From an uncultured Prevotella sp. (GTDB lineage Bacteria > Bacteroidota > Bacteroidia > Bacteroidales > Bacteroidaceae), in assembly GCA_946614435.1 (NCBI GenBank), contig CAMOGW010000010.1:16564-80563 (forward strand): DNA of 64,000 nucleotides. The letters are read 5' to 3'. The notes under the pieces are model-generated. The model was not told the origin of the DNA and ran no database searches. It was given only the letters and a program-made list of their open reading frames with translations. A program made the translations under genes and the position numbers. Position 1 is the stretch's first letter; each line of letters begins with the position of its first letter. Positions 25,974-34,770 of this stretch are shown here, piece by piece.

Positions 25974-26065
25974 TTAAGTCTTAGGATAGATTACGATGCA
26001 ATCTATCCAAGATTACGTGATGATTTAGGATATGTCACGTTGTGTTTTATGCTATTACGCTGGAG

Positions 26066-26309
26066 CTACAGCGCAGCTATCTCTTCAGCGGTGAGGCCAG
26101 TGCTGCTGATGATAATGTCAACAGGAACCTTGCCCTTCAGACTTCGCGCTATCTCCTTTTCACGTTCTTTCCTTCCTTCTTTCCTTCCTTCTTTGATCCC
26201 CTCTCTGATTCCTTCAAAGCACCTTTTTGTTCGTCTTGTCGCGAAGGATGCGTTTGATGGCCCAATCGAAGCGTACATACTGGCTGTTTCCTGATAGTTC
26301 TTTCTTCAT
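26066..26309 (-). pseudogene. Collapsed Rpn-family (PD-(D/E)xK) nuclease/transposase-like gene
   Basis: The minus-strand ATG at 26309 begins MKKELSGNSQYVRFDWAIKR, then ILRDKTNKKVL and a stop. This is the usual N-terminus of Rpn-type recombination-promoting nucleases in Prevotella/Bacteroides. The C-terminal signature (GIKEGRKEGRKE, then PVDIIISSTGLTAEEIAAL) follows at once in another frame. The catalytic middle, normally some 200 residues, is deleted. The purine-rich KEGRKEG region is a small tandem repeat at the DNA level. Confidence 0.75.
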
Positions 26310-26428
26310 GACACCTTAATTTTCAGCAAAAATAGACTTTTTTCTTCAAATAGCAAAACGTTTTAGTGTTTTTCGTCAATTTCAAGTCGCTTTTCACTTT
26401 TCTTGAGCATTGCCACCCCTATATAAAG

Positions 26429-26479
26429 TGCTCCATCTACCTCCTGCCTTGCAAATGCAGGCAGGGGGTAGATGGAGCA
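26429..26479 (-). terminator. 20-bp hairpin downstream of the OB-fold lipoprotein gene
   Basis: Arms 26429-26448 and 26460-26479 pair with one mismatch around an 11-base loop (stem sequence CTCCATCTACCTCCTGCC). It lies 20-70 bases past the stop at 26499 but has no T-run, so it may stabilise the mRNA 3' end. The CTCCATCT core resembles the repeat cluster at 25684. Confidence 0.5.
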
Positions 26480-26498
26480 GGTATCTCGAAAATTTTAT

Positions 26499-28271
26499 TT
26501 ATTGTGCATAAGTGATGGTCATGGTCTTAACACGGAGCTGCACACCACCTTTTGCTTCGGTATGGTCGTTAATGATGGTGAAGTTGTTTCCGCTTACCGT
26601 TGCGGTCAACATGCTATTGCCCACATAGTCAGTGCCATTGTAAGAATCACATACCATAACGACTTTTGCAATAGGCTTGTTTCCATTGATGGCGATGGTG
26701 TTTTTTGCATAGACGCGGACACCATGTGTGGCCGAATAGAATGCAGGTGTAGTGCTGCCATCTGCCTTGCTGAAATCAATGGTAGTTCCGTCGGCAAGTG
26801 TTACTGTCGTAGGAACTGCTTGGTTTTCCCAGCCCTGGGCATCAAAGTCAACATCAATCGTATTGCTCGACTCGGTTGCCTTTGTATAAGTTAGCGTTAC
26901 AGTCGTTCCGCTTACAGTCTTAGTAACATCATCTGTTGGGGGATTGGGCTCATCGTCGCCACTACCCGGGGTGAGTGAGACAAGGTAGGCTTTGTTCTGC
27001 ACGGTCTCAGGGGTGTTACCCTTATAGTTGACCACCTTTCCGCATACAACCACTTCATCACCCACTTTCAGCAGGTCGCCTTCGGTGTACTTCTGATTGT
27101 TCAAGTAGAGCGTGCGGAAGCAATAGAACTCATTGTTTGCCGTTCCATCTTCAGAAATGTAGAAAGTAGCATTTCCGTAGTTGTCGGCTACGTAGTTGAA
27201 TTTGATGGTTGATACCTTACCCTTGATATATATGTCTGTTTCGGACTCTTGGTCGGCAGGAAGTGATGAAACGTAATTGATAGCTCCCAGAGGGTTATAT
27301 GGGTCGGCTTGTGTGCCACTGCCTTTAGCCTCACCCGGTTTAGGAGTTGGATCATCGCTGCCATCGCTTACACCATTGATAGAGTAGATATAGCAGCCTT
27401 GTGTAAACTCAGGGGTATTGCCCTTGAAGTTGACCAGTTTGCCACAGATTATAACTTCATCATTTTCCTTGATGATGTTTTCATCGGTGATTTTTTTGTT
27501 ACCAGGACCTAATGCACGGTAAACGGTCAGTTCGTTGCCACCTTCTTTGCTATCGGAGATTGTGAATTCCGCATTACCAAAGCTGGTGTCAATTTTCTTG
27601 ATAGTCTTGACAAAGCCTTTTGCGTAAACATTTTCAGTAGTGCCAGTTTCACCGACTTCATTACACTTTGCCAGTGCTGCAGCTACGTTGAACGGGTTGG
27701 CCAGTGTGCCGTCGCCAGTAGGCTCGCCAGACCGTTCTGAAGGCTGAGAGGGATAGATGGCACCGCCACGGTTCACACCATTGTGCTCCAGCACGAAGCC
27801 TTCCTTTTGGTTGGTCTCGATGGTTCCGTTGTAGTTGGTGATTTTGGCATTGATGACCACATCGTCGCCCACCTTCAGCTCGGGATCGCCCGATGCGAAT
27901 TTCTTGTTGGCAAGGTAGTTCACGCGATAAACGTAGAACTCGTTGCCGTGGCTGCCGTCTTCTGAGATGTAGAAGGTGGCATTGCCGTACTGAGTGGTGA
28001 ACTGCTCTTCGATCTTCGACACCTTGCCCTTGATGAATCGCCAGTCTGACACATCGCCCTGAGCCAGCTTGTTGCCGAAGTTGATGGCAGCAATGGTGTT
28101 GTAGGGGTCTTCGGGGGTCAGACCTGTACCTGCTCCACCGGGAATCTCGGCTACGCCGGGAACGTTTTGGCCTGTGCCTGGCACGTCGTAAGGATTAGGC
28201 ACGTCCGAGCAGGCCGTGAATGTCATGGCGGTCAGTGCCACGAACATCAGTTTGCTAAATAGTTTTTTCAT
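26499..28271 (-). CDS. Surface lipoprotein with three OB-fold-like repeats (DUF6359-like)
   Basis: The 590 residues start with a lipoprotein signal (FTACSD, Cys21). Three copies of a roughly 115-residue module follow, each opening with a G(S/D)GT-type A(D)PYN/F start. Shared features are FIKGKVS/YAKGFVKTI/YIKGKVST, YGNATFYISEDG or similar, and VGDDVVINAK/NDEVIICGK/VGDEVVVCGK. This is the layout of YhcR-type OB folds. A C-terminal beta domain (residues about 470-590) starts TVSGTTVTLTYTKA. OB folds of this type often accompany secreted nucleases, so binding of nucleic acid or another polymer is plausible. The gene is last in the TonB-receptor operon. Confidence 0.8.
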   Translation of the reverse strand: MKKLFSKLMFVALTAMTFTACSDVPNPYDVPGTGQNVPGVAEIPGGAGTGLTPEDPYNTIAAINFGNKLAQGDVSDWRFIKGKVSKIEEQFTTQYGNATFYISEDGSHGNEFYVYRVNYLANKKFASGDPELKVGDDVVINAKITNYNGTIETNQKEGFVLEHNGVNRGGAIYPSQPSERSGEPTGDGTLANPFNVAAALAKCNEVGETGTTENVYAKGFVKTIKKIDTSFGNAEFTISDSKEGGNELTVYRALGPGNKKITDENIIKENDEVIICGKLVNFKGNTPEFTQGCYIYSINGVSDGSDDPTPKPGEAKGSGTQADPYNPLGAINYVSSLPADQESETDIYIKGKVSTIKFNYVADNYGNATFYISEDGTANNEFYCFRTLYLNNQKYTEGDLLKVGDEVVVCGKVVNYKGNTPETVQNKAYLVSLTPGSGDDEPNPPTDDVTKTVSGTTVTLTYTKATESSNTIDVDFDAQGWENQAVPTTVTLADGTTIDFSKADGSTTPAFYSATHGVRVYAKNTIAINGNKPIAKVVMVCDSYNGTDYVGNSMLTATVSGNNFTIINDHTEAKGGVQLRVKTMTITYAQ

Positions 28272-28300
28272 ATTGTTTTTCGTTTTTTAGTTTGCGGTTA

Positions 28301-29164
28301 TTATTGAATAATCTCTATGTCGCTCTCCTTGCGGATGAGGATTTGCCATGTGTCCTTATTGCCGCTGGCATAGCGCGTGGCAATGCCGGTAATGTTGCAC
28401 TTCAGCGGCTTGCCGGTAGTAGCATCGACCGGAAGCTTCTTGGCGGCAAACTTGGCATAGGTGCTGGTGCGAATCACGAGGTCGCTGGCAGAATACTCAT
28501 TGAGGGCACGGTTCACGCAGCCGGCCATGATGGTGACGGTCTTGTCCTGTGTGGAGTCGGGGGCGAAGGTGCCCTGTCCGGCCACCAGCGCGAACGACAC
28601 GTTCTTCAGGGTGACCAGCTTGCCGCAGTTGGCATCCTTGTCCATGTTGATGTCGAAGTCGATGGGCTTGATGGCATTGGGATCGAGGCTGCTGGTATAT
28701 TTGAAGTGCTGCTGGAACAGCTCCTTGTTCATGCGACCGATGGAGGTGCCGTTGTAGGGCTGTCCTATCTCGGGCTGCTTGCGGTAGCCTCCGATATAGA
28801 GGTCCTTCAGGTCGATGACAATCTCCTGACCCTCGGCCAGATAGCCGTGCATGCCGCTCTGGTTGACGGCCACGATGATGGCTCCGGTCTCGTCTTGCAG
28901 TGCGAACTGCTTGTAGAGGTTCGAACCGATGTCGTTGCCGGTGACGCGGCCTTTGATCTTGATGTCGCGCTCAATCTTAGCGTTCTTGTCGCTCTCAGCA
29001 AAGACGTTGGGATAGTCGGCCTTCAGCTGGGCAATGGTGATGATGTTGTCATCGTTGATGCCCGAGTTGCCGTAGGGCGTGGTCTGAGGGTCGTCCCAGT
29101 CCTTCTGACAGGCAGTAAGTGTCAGACAGGCAAATGCCATTGCAAAATATTTCGTAAGTTTCAT
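28301..29164 (-). CDS. DUF5689 lipoprotein
   Basis: The 287 residues carry a lipoprotein signal (LTLTACQ, Cys19). A DUF5689 region follows: TIAQLKADYPNVFAESD, IKGRVTGNDIGSNLYKQF, ALQDETGAIIVAVNQ and GQEIVIDLKDLYIGGY. DUF5689 is an OB-fold-type domain seen in surface lipoproteins beside TonB-dependent receptors. It lies 14 bases after the receptor stop and 29 bases before the next lipoprotein, so the three form one operon. I infer a surface-exposed binding partner for the receptor. Confidence 0.88.
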   Translation of the reverse strand: MKLTKYFAMAFACLTLTACQKDWDDPQTTPYGNSGINDDNIITIAQLKADYPNVFAESDKNAKIERDIKIKGRVTGNDIGSNLYKQFALQDETGAIIVAVNQSGMHGYLAEGQEIVIDLKDLYIGGYRKQPEIGQPYNGTSIGRMNKELFQQHFKYTSSLDPNAIKPIDFDINMDKDANCGKLVTLKNVSFALVAGQGTFAPDSTQDKTVTIMAGCVNRALNEYSASDLVIRTSTYAKFAAKKLPVDATTGKPLKCNITGIATRYASGNKDTWQILIRKESDIEIIQ

Positions 29165-29178
29165 GTCGTCAGCTGTTT

Positions 29179-31716
29179 TTAGAATTGAAAATTAATCATG
29201 AGCATACCATTGATGCCGTTGGCATAGAACTTATAGGGACTGTTCTGGAACGAGTAGGTGCGGATGGCATCGCCGTTCTCGTCAACGTCGGTGCGGCTCT
29301 GCTCGCGTCCGCCGGTCACAATCTTCGTGTTGTTCAGGATGTTGGTCACCATCAGGTTGACACCTAAGCGGCGACCGTGGCGCAGGAACCATGTCTTGCC
29401 GATAGAGGCATCGAGCATGAAGCCGCCCTTGCCCTTGGCCTGTTCGGGATAGGTGGCAGCGATGGGGTTGCCGTCGTTGTCGTAGGTGGTGCTGGTCTGA
29501 TGGCTCTCGTAGCGAGTTACGGGCGTATAATAGAGATAGATGCGGTCGTAGTAGTTGCCGATGAGGTCGATGTACCATCCCTTGGTGTGGATGCTCAGGT
29601 CGAGGCTGCCGGCGGTGAGGGGGGTACATCCCTCGCGCATACCTTTATTATGTACGATGTCGTCGTAGGTCTTACCATCCTCAGAGAGCATGTAGCTCAC
29701 GTTGGCATTGTTCACGTACTTGGCGTCGCTGATGGTGCCGAGGGCTTTCAGGTTCAGCCAGCTGGTGATCTTGAAGTCCATGCCGAGCTCAACGCCATAG
29801 TATTCTTTCTGAATGCCCGAAAGCGACACGTAGGTGAACGAACGGCGGTCGTCCATGTAGTACATGCTTTGTTCGGTCACGTCTTCCAGGTGGCTGTAGT
29901 AGGCATTCAGGTTGGCCTTGAGCCATGTGGTCTGCACGCGATAGCCCAACTCAGCCGAGAAAATCTTCTCCTGCTTCAGGTCTTTCACGAAATCATTGTT
30001 GATCTGTGCAGCCTGGAAAGCGGTGCGTGCCACAGGAGCCTTGAGCTCGTAGCCCAGACCGAACTGGAGGGAGTGGCCACGGCTGAGATCGACCAATGCA
30101 CCGGCCTTCACACCGCCGTCAAGGAACTTGGCCGTGCCGCTCTTGCCAAACGAGTTGTTGGGAGCCAGACCATTGCGCATCTTGCCTTCGCGCTGCATGG
30201 TCACGCCGCTGATACGACCGTTGACGAACAGGTGGGCTGCCTCATAGTCGCTGGACAGTCCGGCCCAGAGCTGTGCTTTGTTCACGTAGATGTTGTAGTC
30301 GTAGCCGAAGCGGTCGCCCTTGCCCACCACCTTGTTGGGATTGTTCAGGTCGTACTGTGCCTCGGGGCTGTTCTCACCGTAGTTCTTGATGACGTAGGTG
30401 TTCACGTTGTGGAAGCGGGTGGCGCCCAGCAGGTCGTCCATCGTCTGATAGTGCATGCCCTTATTGGTGGAGAGCTGCAAGCCTGCATTCAGCGTGGTGA
30501 AGGTGGAAAGGGCCTTCTTCAGGGTTGAAGCCAAGCTGAAAGAGAGCTGATCGTCGTGATAGCGCTGCAGGTAGTACATGGCATCGCTGCCCTGGACACT
30601 GGCCATGCGGTTGGCAAAGTAGAGACGATCCCAGTTGATCTGGCGGTTCTCCTTCGAGGCGCTCAGATAGTTGTAGGCGGCCTGCCAGTTGCCCATAGCA
30701 ATTTCGTCGCGATCGGTACGGGCCATGGGGTCCCACACATTGAAGTAGTAGCTGGGCATGCTTGAGTAATAGTCGGGAGCAGGGTTACTGGAGTTGTTGT
30801 AGTTCAGACGACTGGAGCTATACATGGAGTACTTGCCCAGAAACGAGGTCACCAGCTTGGTCTGATCGTCAATCTTCCAGTCCCATGTGAGCAGCGCAGC
30901 CGGTGAGAAGTCCTTCACGATGCGCGAGTTGCGCTTCTTGCCGTCCTGATAGCCCCATGCCGGGTTGTAGAGGTTGTTGTTGGCAATCCAGTACATCTCG
31001 TCGGTCGAGGCAGCCTGCGTGCCGCGTTCGGTGGGGTTGCCCCAAGTGACGAGCGACAGGGCGTGATGGTCGTTGAAGACCTTCTCAAGGCCGAGGAAAT
31101 AGCTCAGCGAGTTGTAGGAAGTTCCCTCGACGAAGCCCGTGCCGTTGCCCCAGCGATAGGTGAGGCTTCCGGTGAAAGCCCATCCTTTGTTGGTGAGGCC
31201 CGTATTGTAGGTGTACATGGCGCGTGCGTTGTAGTTGCGGTTGGCACCAGCCAGCGACACGCGATGCCCGGTGGCAAACTTAGACGGGCGGAAGTCGTAG
31301 TTGTTCGAGCCGGCCATGCCTGCCATCATGTAGTTGTTGTCCTCGAAGGGCAGTGTGTTTTCAGAACCGCGTGTCTGGTTGTTCAGTCCGCCCACGAAGG
31401 AGTAGCGAAACTCACCGCGCTCTACATCGTTCACGGGGTTGCCGTTGATGTAAATATCGTTGTACTTCGCATTGAAGGCACGATACTTGAATCTCGCAGG
31501 ACTGAACCGATAGCCCACTTCGCTGGCATACACATTGCGGTTCGACGAGATGACGGAGATGTTCTGCGTCACATCGTCGTCCTCGCCCAACTGTGCTTCA
31601 GTGAAGGTAAATGCCTGTTCGCTCTGCATGTCGATGGCCAGCGAGTCTGCTTGCTGAGCCAATGCAGCGGGCGATAAGCATAGTGCCGTCACCAGTAGTT
31701 TCAGCTTTTTTTTCAT
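29179..31716 (-). CDS. TonB-dependent outer-membrane receptor
   Basis: The 845 residues have a signal peptide (ALAQ), then a short plug-like domain (YRAFNAKYNDIYINGNPVND, GLNNQTRGSENT, SNNYDFRPSKF) and a long barrel with alternating aromatic strands, ending NGINGMLMINFQF. There is no N-terminal carboxypeptidase-like domain, so it is not a classic SusC. It leads the operon with the DUF5689 and OB-fold lipoproteins, a receptor-plus-surface-binder arrangement. The ligand is unknown; the OB-fold partners hint at nucleic acid or oligosaccharide. Confidence 0.9.
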   Translation of the reverse strand: MKKKLKLLVTALCLSPAALAQQADSLAIDMQSEQAFTFTEAQLGEDDDVTQNISVISSNRNVYASEVGYRFSPARFKYRAFNAKYNDIYINGNPVNDVERGEFRYSFVGGLNNQTRGSENTLPFEDNNYMMAGMAGSNNYDFRPSKFATGHRVSLAGANRNYNARAMYTYNTGLTNKGWAFTGSLTYRWGNGTGFVEGTSYNSLSYFLGLEKVFNDHHALSLVTWGNPTERGTQAASTDEMYWIANNNLYNPAWGYQDGKKRNSRIVKDFSPAALLTWDWKIDDQTKLVTSFLGKYSMYSSSRLNYNNSSNPAPDYYSSMPSYYFNVWDPMARTDRDEIAMGNWQAAYNYLSASKENRQINWDRLYFANRMASVQGSDAMYYLQRYHDDQLSFSLASTLKKALSTFTTLNAGLQLSTNKGMHYQTMDDLLGATRFHNVNTYVIKNYGENSPEAQYDLNNPNKVVGKGDRFGYDYNIYVNKAQLWAGLSSDYEAAHLFVNGRISGVTMQREGKMRNGLAPNNSFGKSGTAKFLDGGVKAGALVDLSRGHSLQFGLGYELKAPVARTAFQAAQINNDFVKDLKQEKIFSAELGYRVQTTWLKANLNAYYSHLEDVTEQSMYYMDDRRSFTYVSLSGIQKEYYGVELGMDFKITSWLNLKALGTISDAKYVNNANVSYMLSEDGKTYDDIVHNKGMREGCTPLTAGSLDLSIHTKGWYIDLIGNYYDRIYLYYTPVTRYESHQTSTTYDNDGNPIAATYPEQAKGKGGFMLDASIGKTWFLRHGRRLGVNLMVTNILNNTKIVTGGREQSRTDVDENGDAIRTYSFQNSPYKFYANGINGMLMINFQF

Positions 31717-31756
31717 AAGAAATAGTTTTTTCGGTTAATAAATATAGTTTCTTGCG

Positions 31757-31787
31757 CAAAATTAATTAAAAAAAGTGAACTCGCAAA
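31757..31787 (-). promoter_or_regulatory. Promoter of the TonB-receptor operon
   Basis: The minus strand has TTTG (31784-31787), a 19-base spacer and TAATTTTG (31757-31764). This is an exact match to the Bacteroidetes -33/-7 promoter, about 40 bases before the receptor ATG, and the best-formed promoter in the window. Confidence 0.8.
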
Positions 31788-31845
31788 CAAAACTGATGCG
31801 AATTTGAACTAAATCCAACAAATAATACTCTTTTCTGTCTGAAAA

Positions 31846-32280
31846 TCAATATTTACGGAAGTGAAAACGATACAAATCGTTGCGGAGTACCATTTGGCTA
31901 CTATTGAGCTGTTCAACAGCCAGTGTCTCGTCCAGATGCTGTATGCCGAAGATGCGGAGCGTAGCAGGATCGGTGACCACGCTGTCGGAGATGGCTTTGT
32001 TGTCGCTGATGGGATTGAAGATGCGCAGTGTGGCATCTGAATGCTCGAAGCGGAAGAACACATTCTTCTCAATGTCGTCCAGCTTCTTGATTTCCAGCAG
32101 ATGGTGCTGCACCGCCCAGAAAACTGACGATTCGGTCATGTCAGCCGACTGGCCACTGGCGAGTGTGTCCATCTGTGTCAGTTTCCAGTATCCGTCCAGA
32201 TGGCCGTTGTCTGAATGCTCTATGTCGCAGGCTGTCAGTGCGACGACGGCCAGGAGCAGGCCGATGATGTGTCGTTTCAT
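31846..32280 (-). CDS. Lipocalin-like lipoprotein (DUF4488/DUF5004-like)
   Basis: The ATG at 32280 gives 144 residues; a TTG three codons upstream is less likely. The lipoprotein signal (VALTACD, Cys18) is followed by a small beta-barrel pattern: LDGYWKLTQMDTL, HHLLEIKK, VFFRFEHSDATLRIF and MVLRNDLYRFHF, like lipocalin-type lipoproteins of Bacteroidales. The ATG overlaps the TAA of the Wzi-like gene in a TAATG junction, so the two are translationally coupled. It could bind a lipid, which would fit the inositol-lipid operon, but no ligand evidence exists. Confidence 0.8.
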   Translation of the reverse strand: MKRHIIGLLLAVVALTACDIEHSDNGHLDGYWKLTQMDTLASGQSADMTESSVFWAVQHHLLEIKKLDDIEKNVFFRFEHSDATLRIFNPISDNKAISDSVVTDPATLRIFGIQHLDETLAVEQLNSSQMVLRNDLYRFHFRKY

Positions 32281-33812
32281 TATTCCCAAAGGTTAAATCG
32301 TTTGGTAATGGTGAGCTGTCCGCCGAAGTTGTTGCCTAATAGCTGGCCGTGGTCCAGGCCGATAGAAGCCTTGATGCCCCAGCCTGGCATGCTGCTGAAC
32401 TCGCAGAAGCAATATTCGGCTTCGGCCAGCAGGCTCAGGTTGTTCTGAGGTTCGGTGAACGGCAGTTCGTAGTGCCCCCAGCCGCGCTGCCAAGTGGCCA
32501 GCACGCGGTAGCGCAGTTGGTCGGTGGGTGTTCCGCTGATTCCCAAGTGCCAGGCCCAGAAGCGGTTGTTATACACCTTGATCTGAGAGTTGTCGTTGTA
32601 AAGGGGCGAGCGGTAGAGTGGGTTGCCCATCACCTGTCCCCAGTGCTGCCAGCCCGTATGAATGTAGTGATTGTAATAGTTGTCGAGACCTCCGATGTGA
32701 TCGGACAGGTGATAGGTGCGGTCATGATAGATGGGACCGCTCTGATACTTGGTGTAGATGTACTCTAAGACAATGTCGTTCAGCCAGCGGAAGTTGCGCA
32801 GTTTCAGTTCGGCACCCAGCATGATGTCCTTCAGGTCGTAGCGGAAGTAGCGCTTGTCCTTCCACACATTGAACTCCTCGCCCTTGCCATAGCCGTCGTA
32901 GTCGATGAAGAACATCTGTGAGTGGTCTTCGAAGAAATGGTCGGCATAGATGCCAAGATACCATTTCTCGTAGTCAAAGTTGAAGCGCAGCAGATAGCTT
33001 CCTAAGTGGTTGCCCGCCTTGTTCTCATAGATCCCTTCGCCCACATCGCCGCCACTGGGAATGAAGGCTCGGAGCGCACCTTTCACTCCGTCTTCATTCT
33101 TGATTACAGGCACGGGATTATTTGGGTCGCTATATGAAGTGCCACCATACTGACAGGCCATCTCCAGACCGAGCTCTACCGTGAAAGGCTTGTCAGGGCG
33201 TCCCACACGAATGTAGCCGGCTTTGGTGTGAATCTTGGTATGCTCGGTGTGCTTGTAGATGCCTTCTGTGAACTTGCGCTGCCAGCCGTCATCGGTCTGC
33301 ATGCCGTATGCAATGTGGCCTTTCACGCCGACCCATTTCTTGGTGAAGGGTATGTTCCAGTATTCGGGCAGTGACAAACGCACGCTGGGCACGGGGCGGG
33401 CATTGATGCCGAGCGTCTGCGAACCACTGCTCAGCCGGTTGTTCTTCAGCTGCATGGGCTGCTCCTTGCTGCCCACGGTGAGCAGTCCTTTCAGCCAGCG
33501 CACCTCTCCGTAGAGTTGATGTACGATGAAGACACTCGAGTAGTTTGCTGCCACGGCTAAGTCGGCTCCGAATGAATAGTCCCATCGGTGAGTGGAGTCG
33601 GCTATGAGCGGGCGGAACACGCCGGCCCTCACGTAGCCGTTAAACCGCTCCAACGAGCTGAGGCCATACTTGTTGGCATTCAGCCAGAGCGGCGTGTGGT
33701 CGCCTGCAGTTGCTGATACCTGTGCTTCGGTGCGCATCTCAATCTGCGCCGGAAGCATGGTGGCCACTGTCAGCATCGACAGCAAAAACAAGAGCTTGAG
33801 AGTCTTCATCAT
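32280..33812 (-). CDS. wzi: Wzi-family capsule assembly/attachment outer-membrane protein
   Basis: The start at 33812 (MMKTLKLLFLL, signal peptide ending LPAQ) forms an ATGA overlap with the PAP2 gene stop and gives 510 residues; the longer open frame upstream lies inside that gene. The barrel pattern includes HTPLWLNANKYGLSSLE, LYGEVRWLKGLLTVG, SGSQTLGINARPVPSVRL and YNDNSQIKVYNNRFWAWHLG, typical of the Bacteroidales Wzi family. Wzi of E. coli is an outer-membrane lectin that holds capsule at the surface. Coupling to inositol-lipid genes is unusual and suggests that polymer attachment may involve these lipids. Confidence 0.88.
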   Translation of the reverse strand: MMKTLKLLFLLSMLTVATMLPAQIEMRTEAQVSATAGDHTPLWLNANKYGLSSLERFNGYVRAGVFRPLIADSTHRWDYSFGADLAVAANYSSVFIVHQLYGEVRWLKGLLTVGSKEQPMQLKNNRLSSGSQTLGINARPVPSVRLSLPEYWNIPFTKKWVGVKGHIAYGMQTDDGWQRKFTEGIYKHTEHTKIHTKAGYIRVGRPDKPFTVELGLEMACQYGGTSYSDPNNPVPVIKNEDGVKGALRAFIPSGGDVGEGIYENKAGNHLGSYLLRFNFDYEKWYLGIYADHFFEDHSQMFFIDYDGYGKGEEFNVWKDKRYFRYDLKDIMLGAELKLRNFRWLNDIVLEYIYTKYQSGPIYHDRTYHLSDHIGGLDNYYNHYIHTGWQHWGQVMGNPLYRSPLYNDNSQIKVYNNRFWAWHLGISGTPTDQLRYRVLATWQRGWGHYELPFTEPQNNLSLLAEAEYCFCEFSSMPGWGIKASIGLDHGQLLGNNFGGQLTITKRFNLWE

Positions 33813-34756
33813 GAAATATAGTTCGCGTAGGATTGAAAGAATCGTTTGAAGAAAGGCAGGCGCATCACTACTTGCTCGAAGATGGCGATGCCCACAAAAG
33901 CTGTGAGAATGCCCAACAGCACATCTATCACATAGTGGTGGCAGGAATAGACCGCTGTGCACCAAATGCCCAGTGTGACGATGCAGCAGCACAATATGAG
34001 CCCCTTTGACTGACGGCTCATCACCGCATAGATGGTGGCTATGAGCATGTAGGCCGAATGCAACGAGGGTATGGCTGCGAAGATGTTGGAGTTGTTGACG
34101 TAGATACTGCCGAAGACGGGAAAGCCTATCAAGTCGTCGAACCGTCCAAGTCCGGCCACGTTGCCAGGAGTGTTGAAGTCTGGCTCAAAACCGAAGTTGA
34201 TGGCGTACCAAGGTGGGGCAGCGGGGTGAATGTAATAGCCCGCAAAGCCTACGAAGTTGGTAAATAGGAACCCCAAAGCGAAGCGGAGGTAGAAATGGCG
34301 CTCACCCTTGAAGAACAGGTATATTCCGAAAGCCATAGGGCCGGGAACCCAGCACAGATAGAAGATACCCGCCAAGAGGTCGGCTATCCACGAGTTGTGC
34401 AGGTTGAAGTATTCACCGGGTATCAGCGTGCCGTTTTCAGTGGCAATGCCGAAGAGTGCCTTTTCTGCCTCGTAGATGTCCTGAATGTCGATGGGGTTCA
34501 CCCTGTAGTTGGGGTAGAGACGCATCCAGTCGTAGCTGATCTCAAATGCCACGAAAGGCAGCAGGGCCACAGCCAGTTTGCGGGTTAGAGGGTGGGCAAA
34601 GAAAAGCAGGTTGAAAAGGCTCAGCATGAGAATGTGGTTGCCATTGATGCCCACAAACGTGCCTTGGAGTAAAAAGAACAGAATCGTGAAAACGATGTCG
34701 AAGATGACCTCGCGTCGTGTGATGCTCTGTATGTCGAATAACTTGAATTTTGCCAT
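33809..34756 (-). CDS. PAP2-superfamily inositolphosphotransferase (Aur1/Ipt1-like)
   Basis: The 315 residues have six or more membrane helices. The PAP2 motifs are Aur1-like: AAIPSLHSAYMLI (motif 2 with SxHS) and SCHHYVIDVLLG (motif 3 with HxxxD), preceded by GYYIHPAAPPWYA. Fungal and Bacteroides relatives transfer phosphoinositol from phosphatidylinositol to ceramide, producing inositol phosphorylceramide. The neighbours (CDP-alcohol transferase, PgpA-like phosphatase, GtrA, and inositol-phosphate synthase on the other strand) complete that pathway, so this step is well supported by context. Confidence 0.88.
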   Translation of the reverse strand: MAKFKLFDIQSITRREVIFDIVFTILFFLLQGTFVGINGNHILMLSLFNLLFFAHPLTRKLAVALLPFVAFEISYDWMRLYPNYRVNPIDIQDIYEAEKALFGIATENGTLIPGEYFNLHNSWIADLLAGIFYLCWVPGPMAFGIYLFFKGERHFYLRFALGFLFTNFVGFAGYYIHPAAPPWYAINFGFEPDFNTPGNVAGLGRFDDLIGFPVFGSIYVNNSNIFAAIPSLHSAYMLIATIYAVMSRQSKGLILCCCIVTLGIWCTAVYSCHHYVIDVLLGILTAFVGIAIFEQVVMRLPFFKRFFQSYANYIS

Positions 34757-34770
34757 GAATTAATTTGTGG

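Larger units (their letters stand above)
25322..26065. other. 744-base gene-free stretch rich in short repeats
   Basis: No supported gene. It contains arm 2 of the long inverted repeat (25400-25493), seven copies of ATCTGCTCC in both orientations (25684-25827) and a 22-base tandem repeat (25895-25973). Open frames here are by-products of the repeats. Confidence 0.7.

Noticed and set aside
25905..26294. 129-codon plus-strand frame
   Set aside because: It is produced by the 22-base tandem repeat and by the reverse strand of the Rpn remnant.
28292..30528. Long open frames on the plus strand (296 and 383 codons) opposite the DUF5689 and TonB-receptor genes
   Set aside because: They are mirror frames of well-supported minus-strand genes; the products are Val/Ala/Gly/His-rich without domain features.
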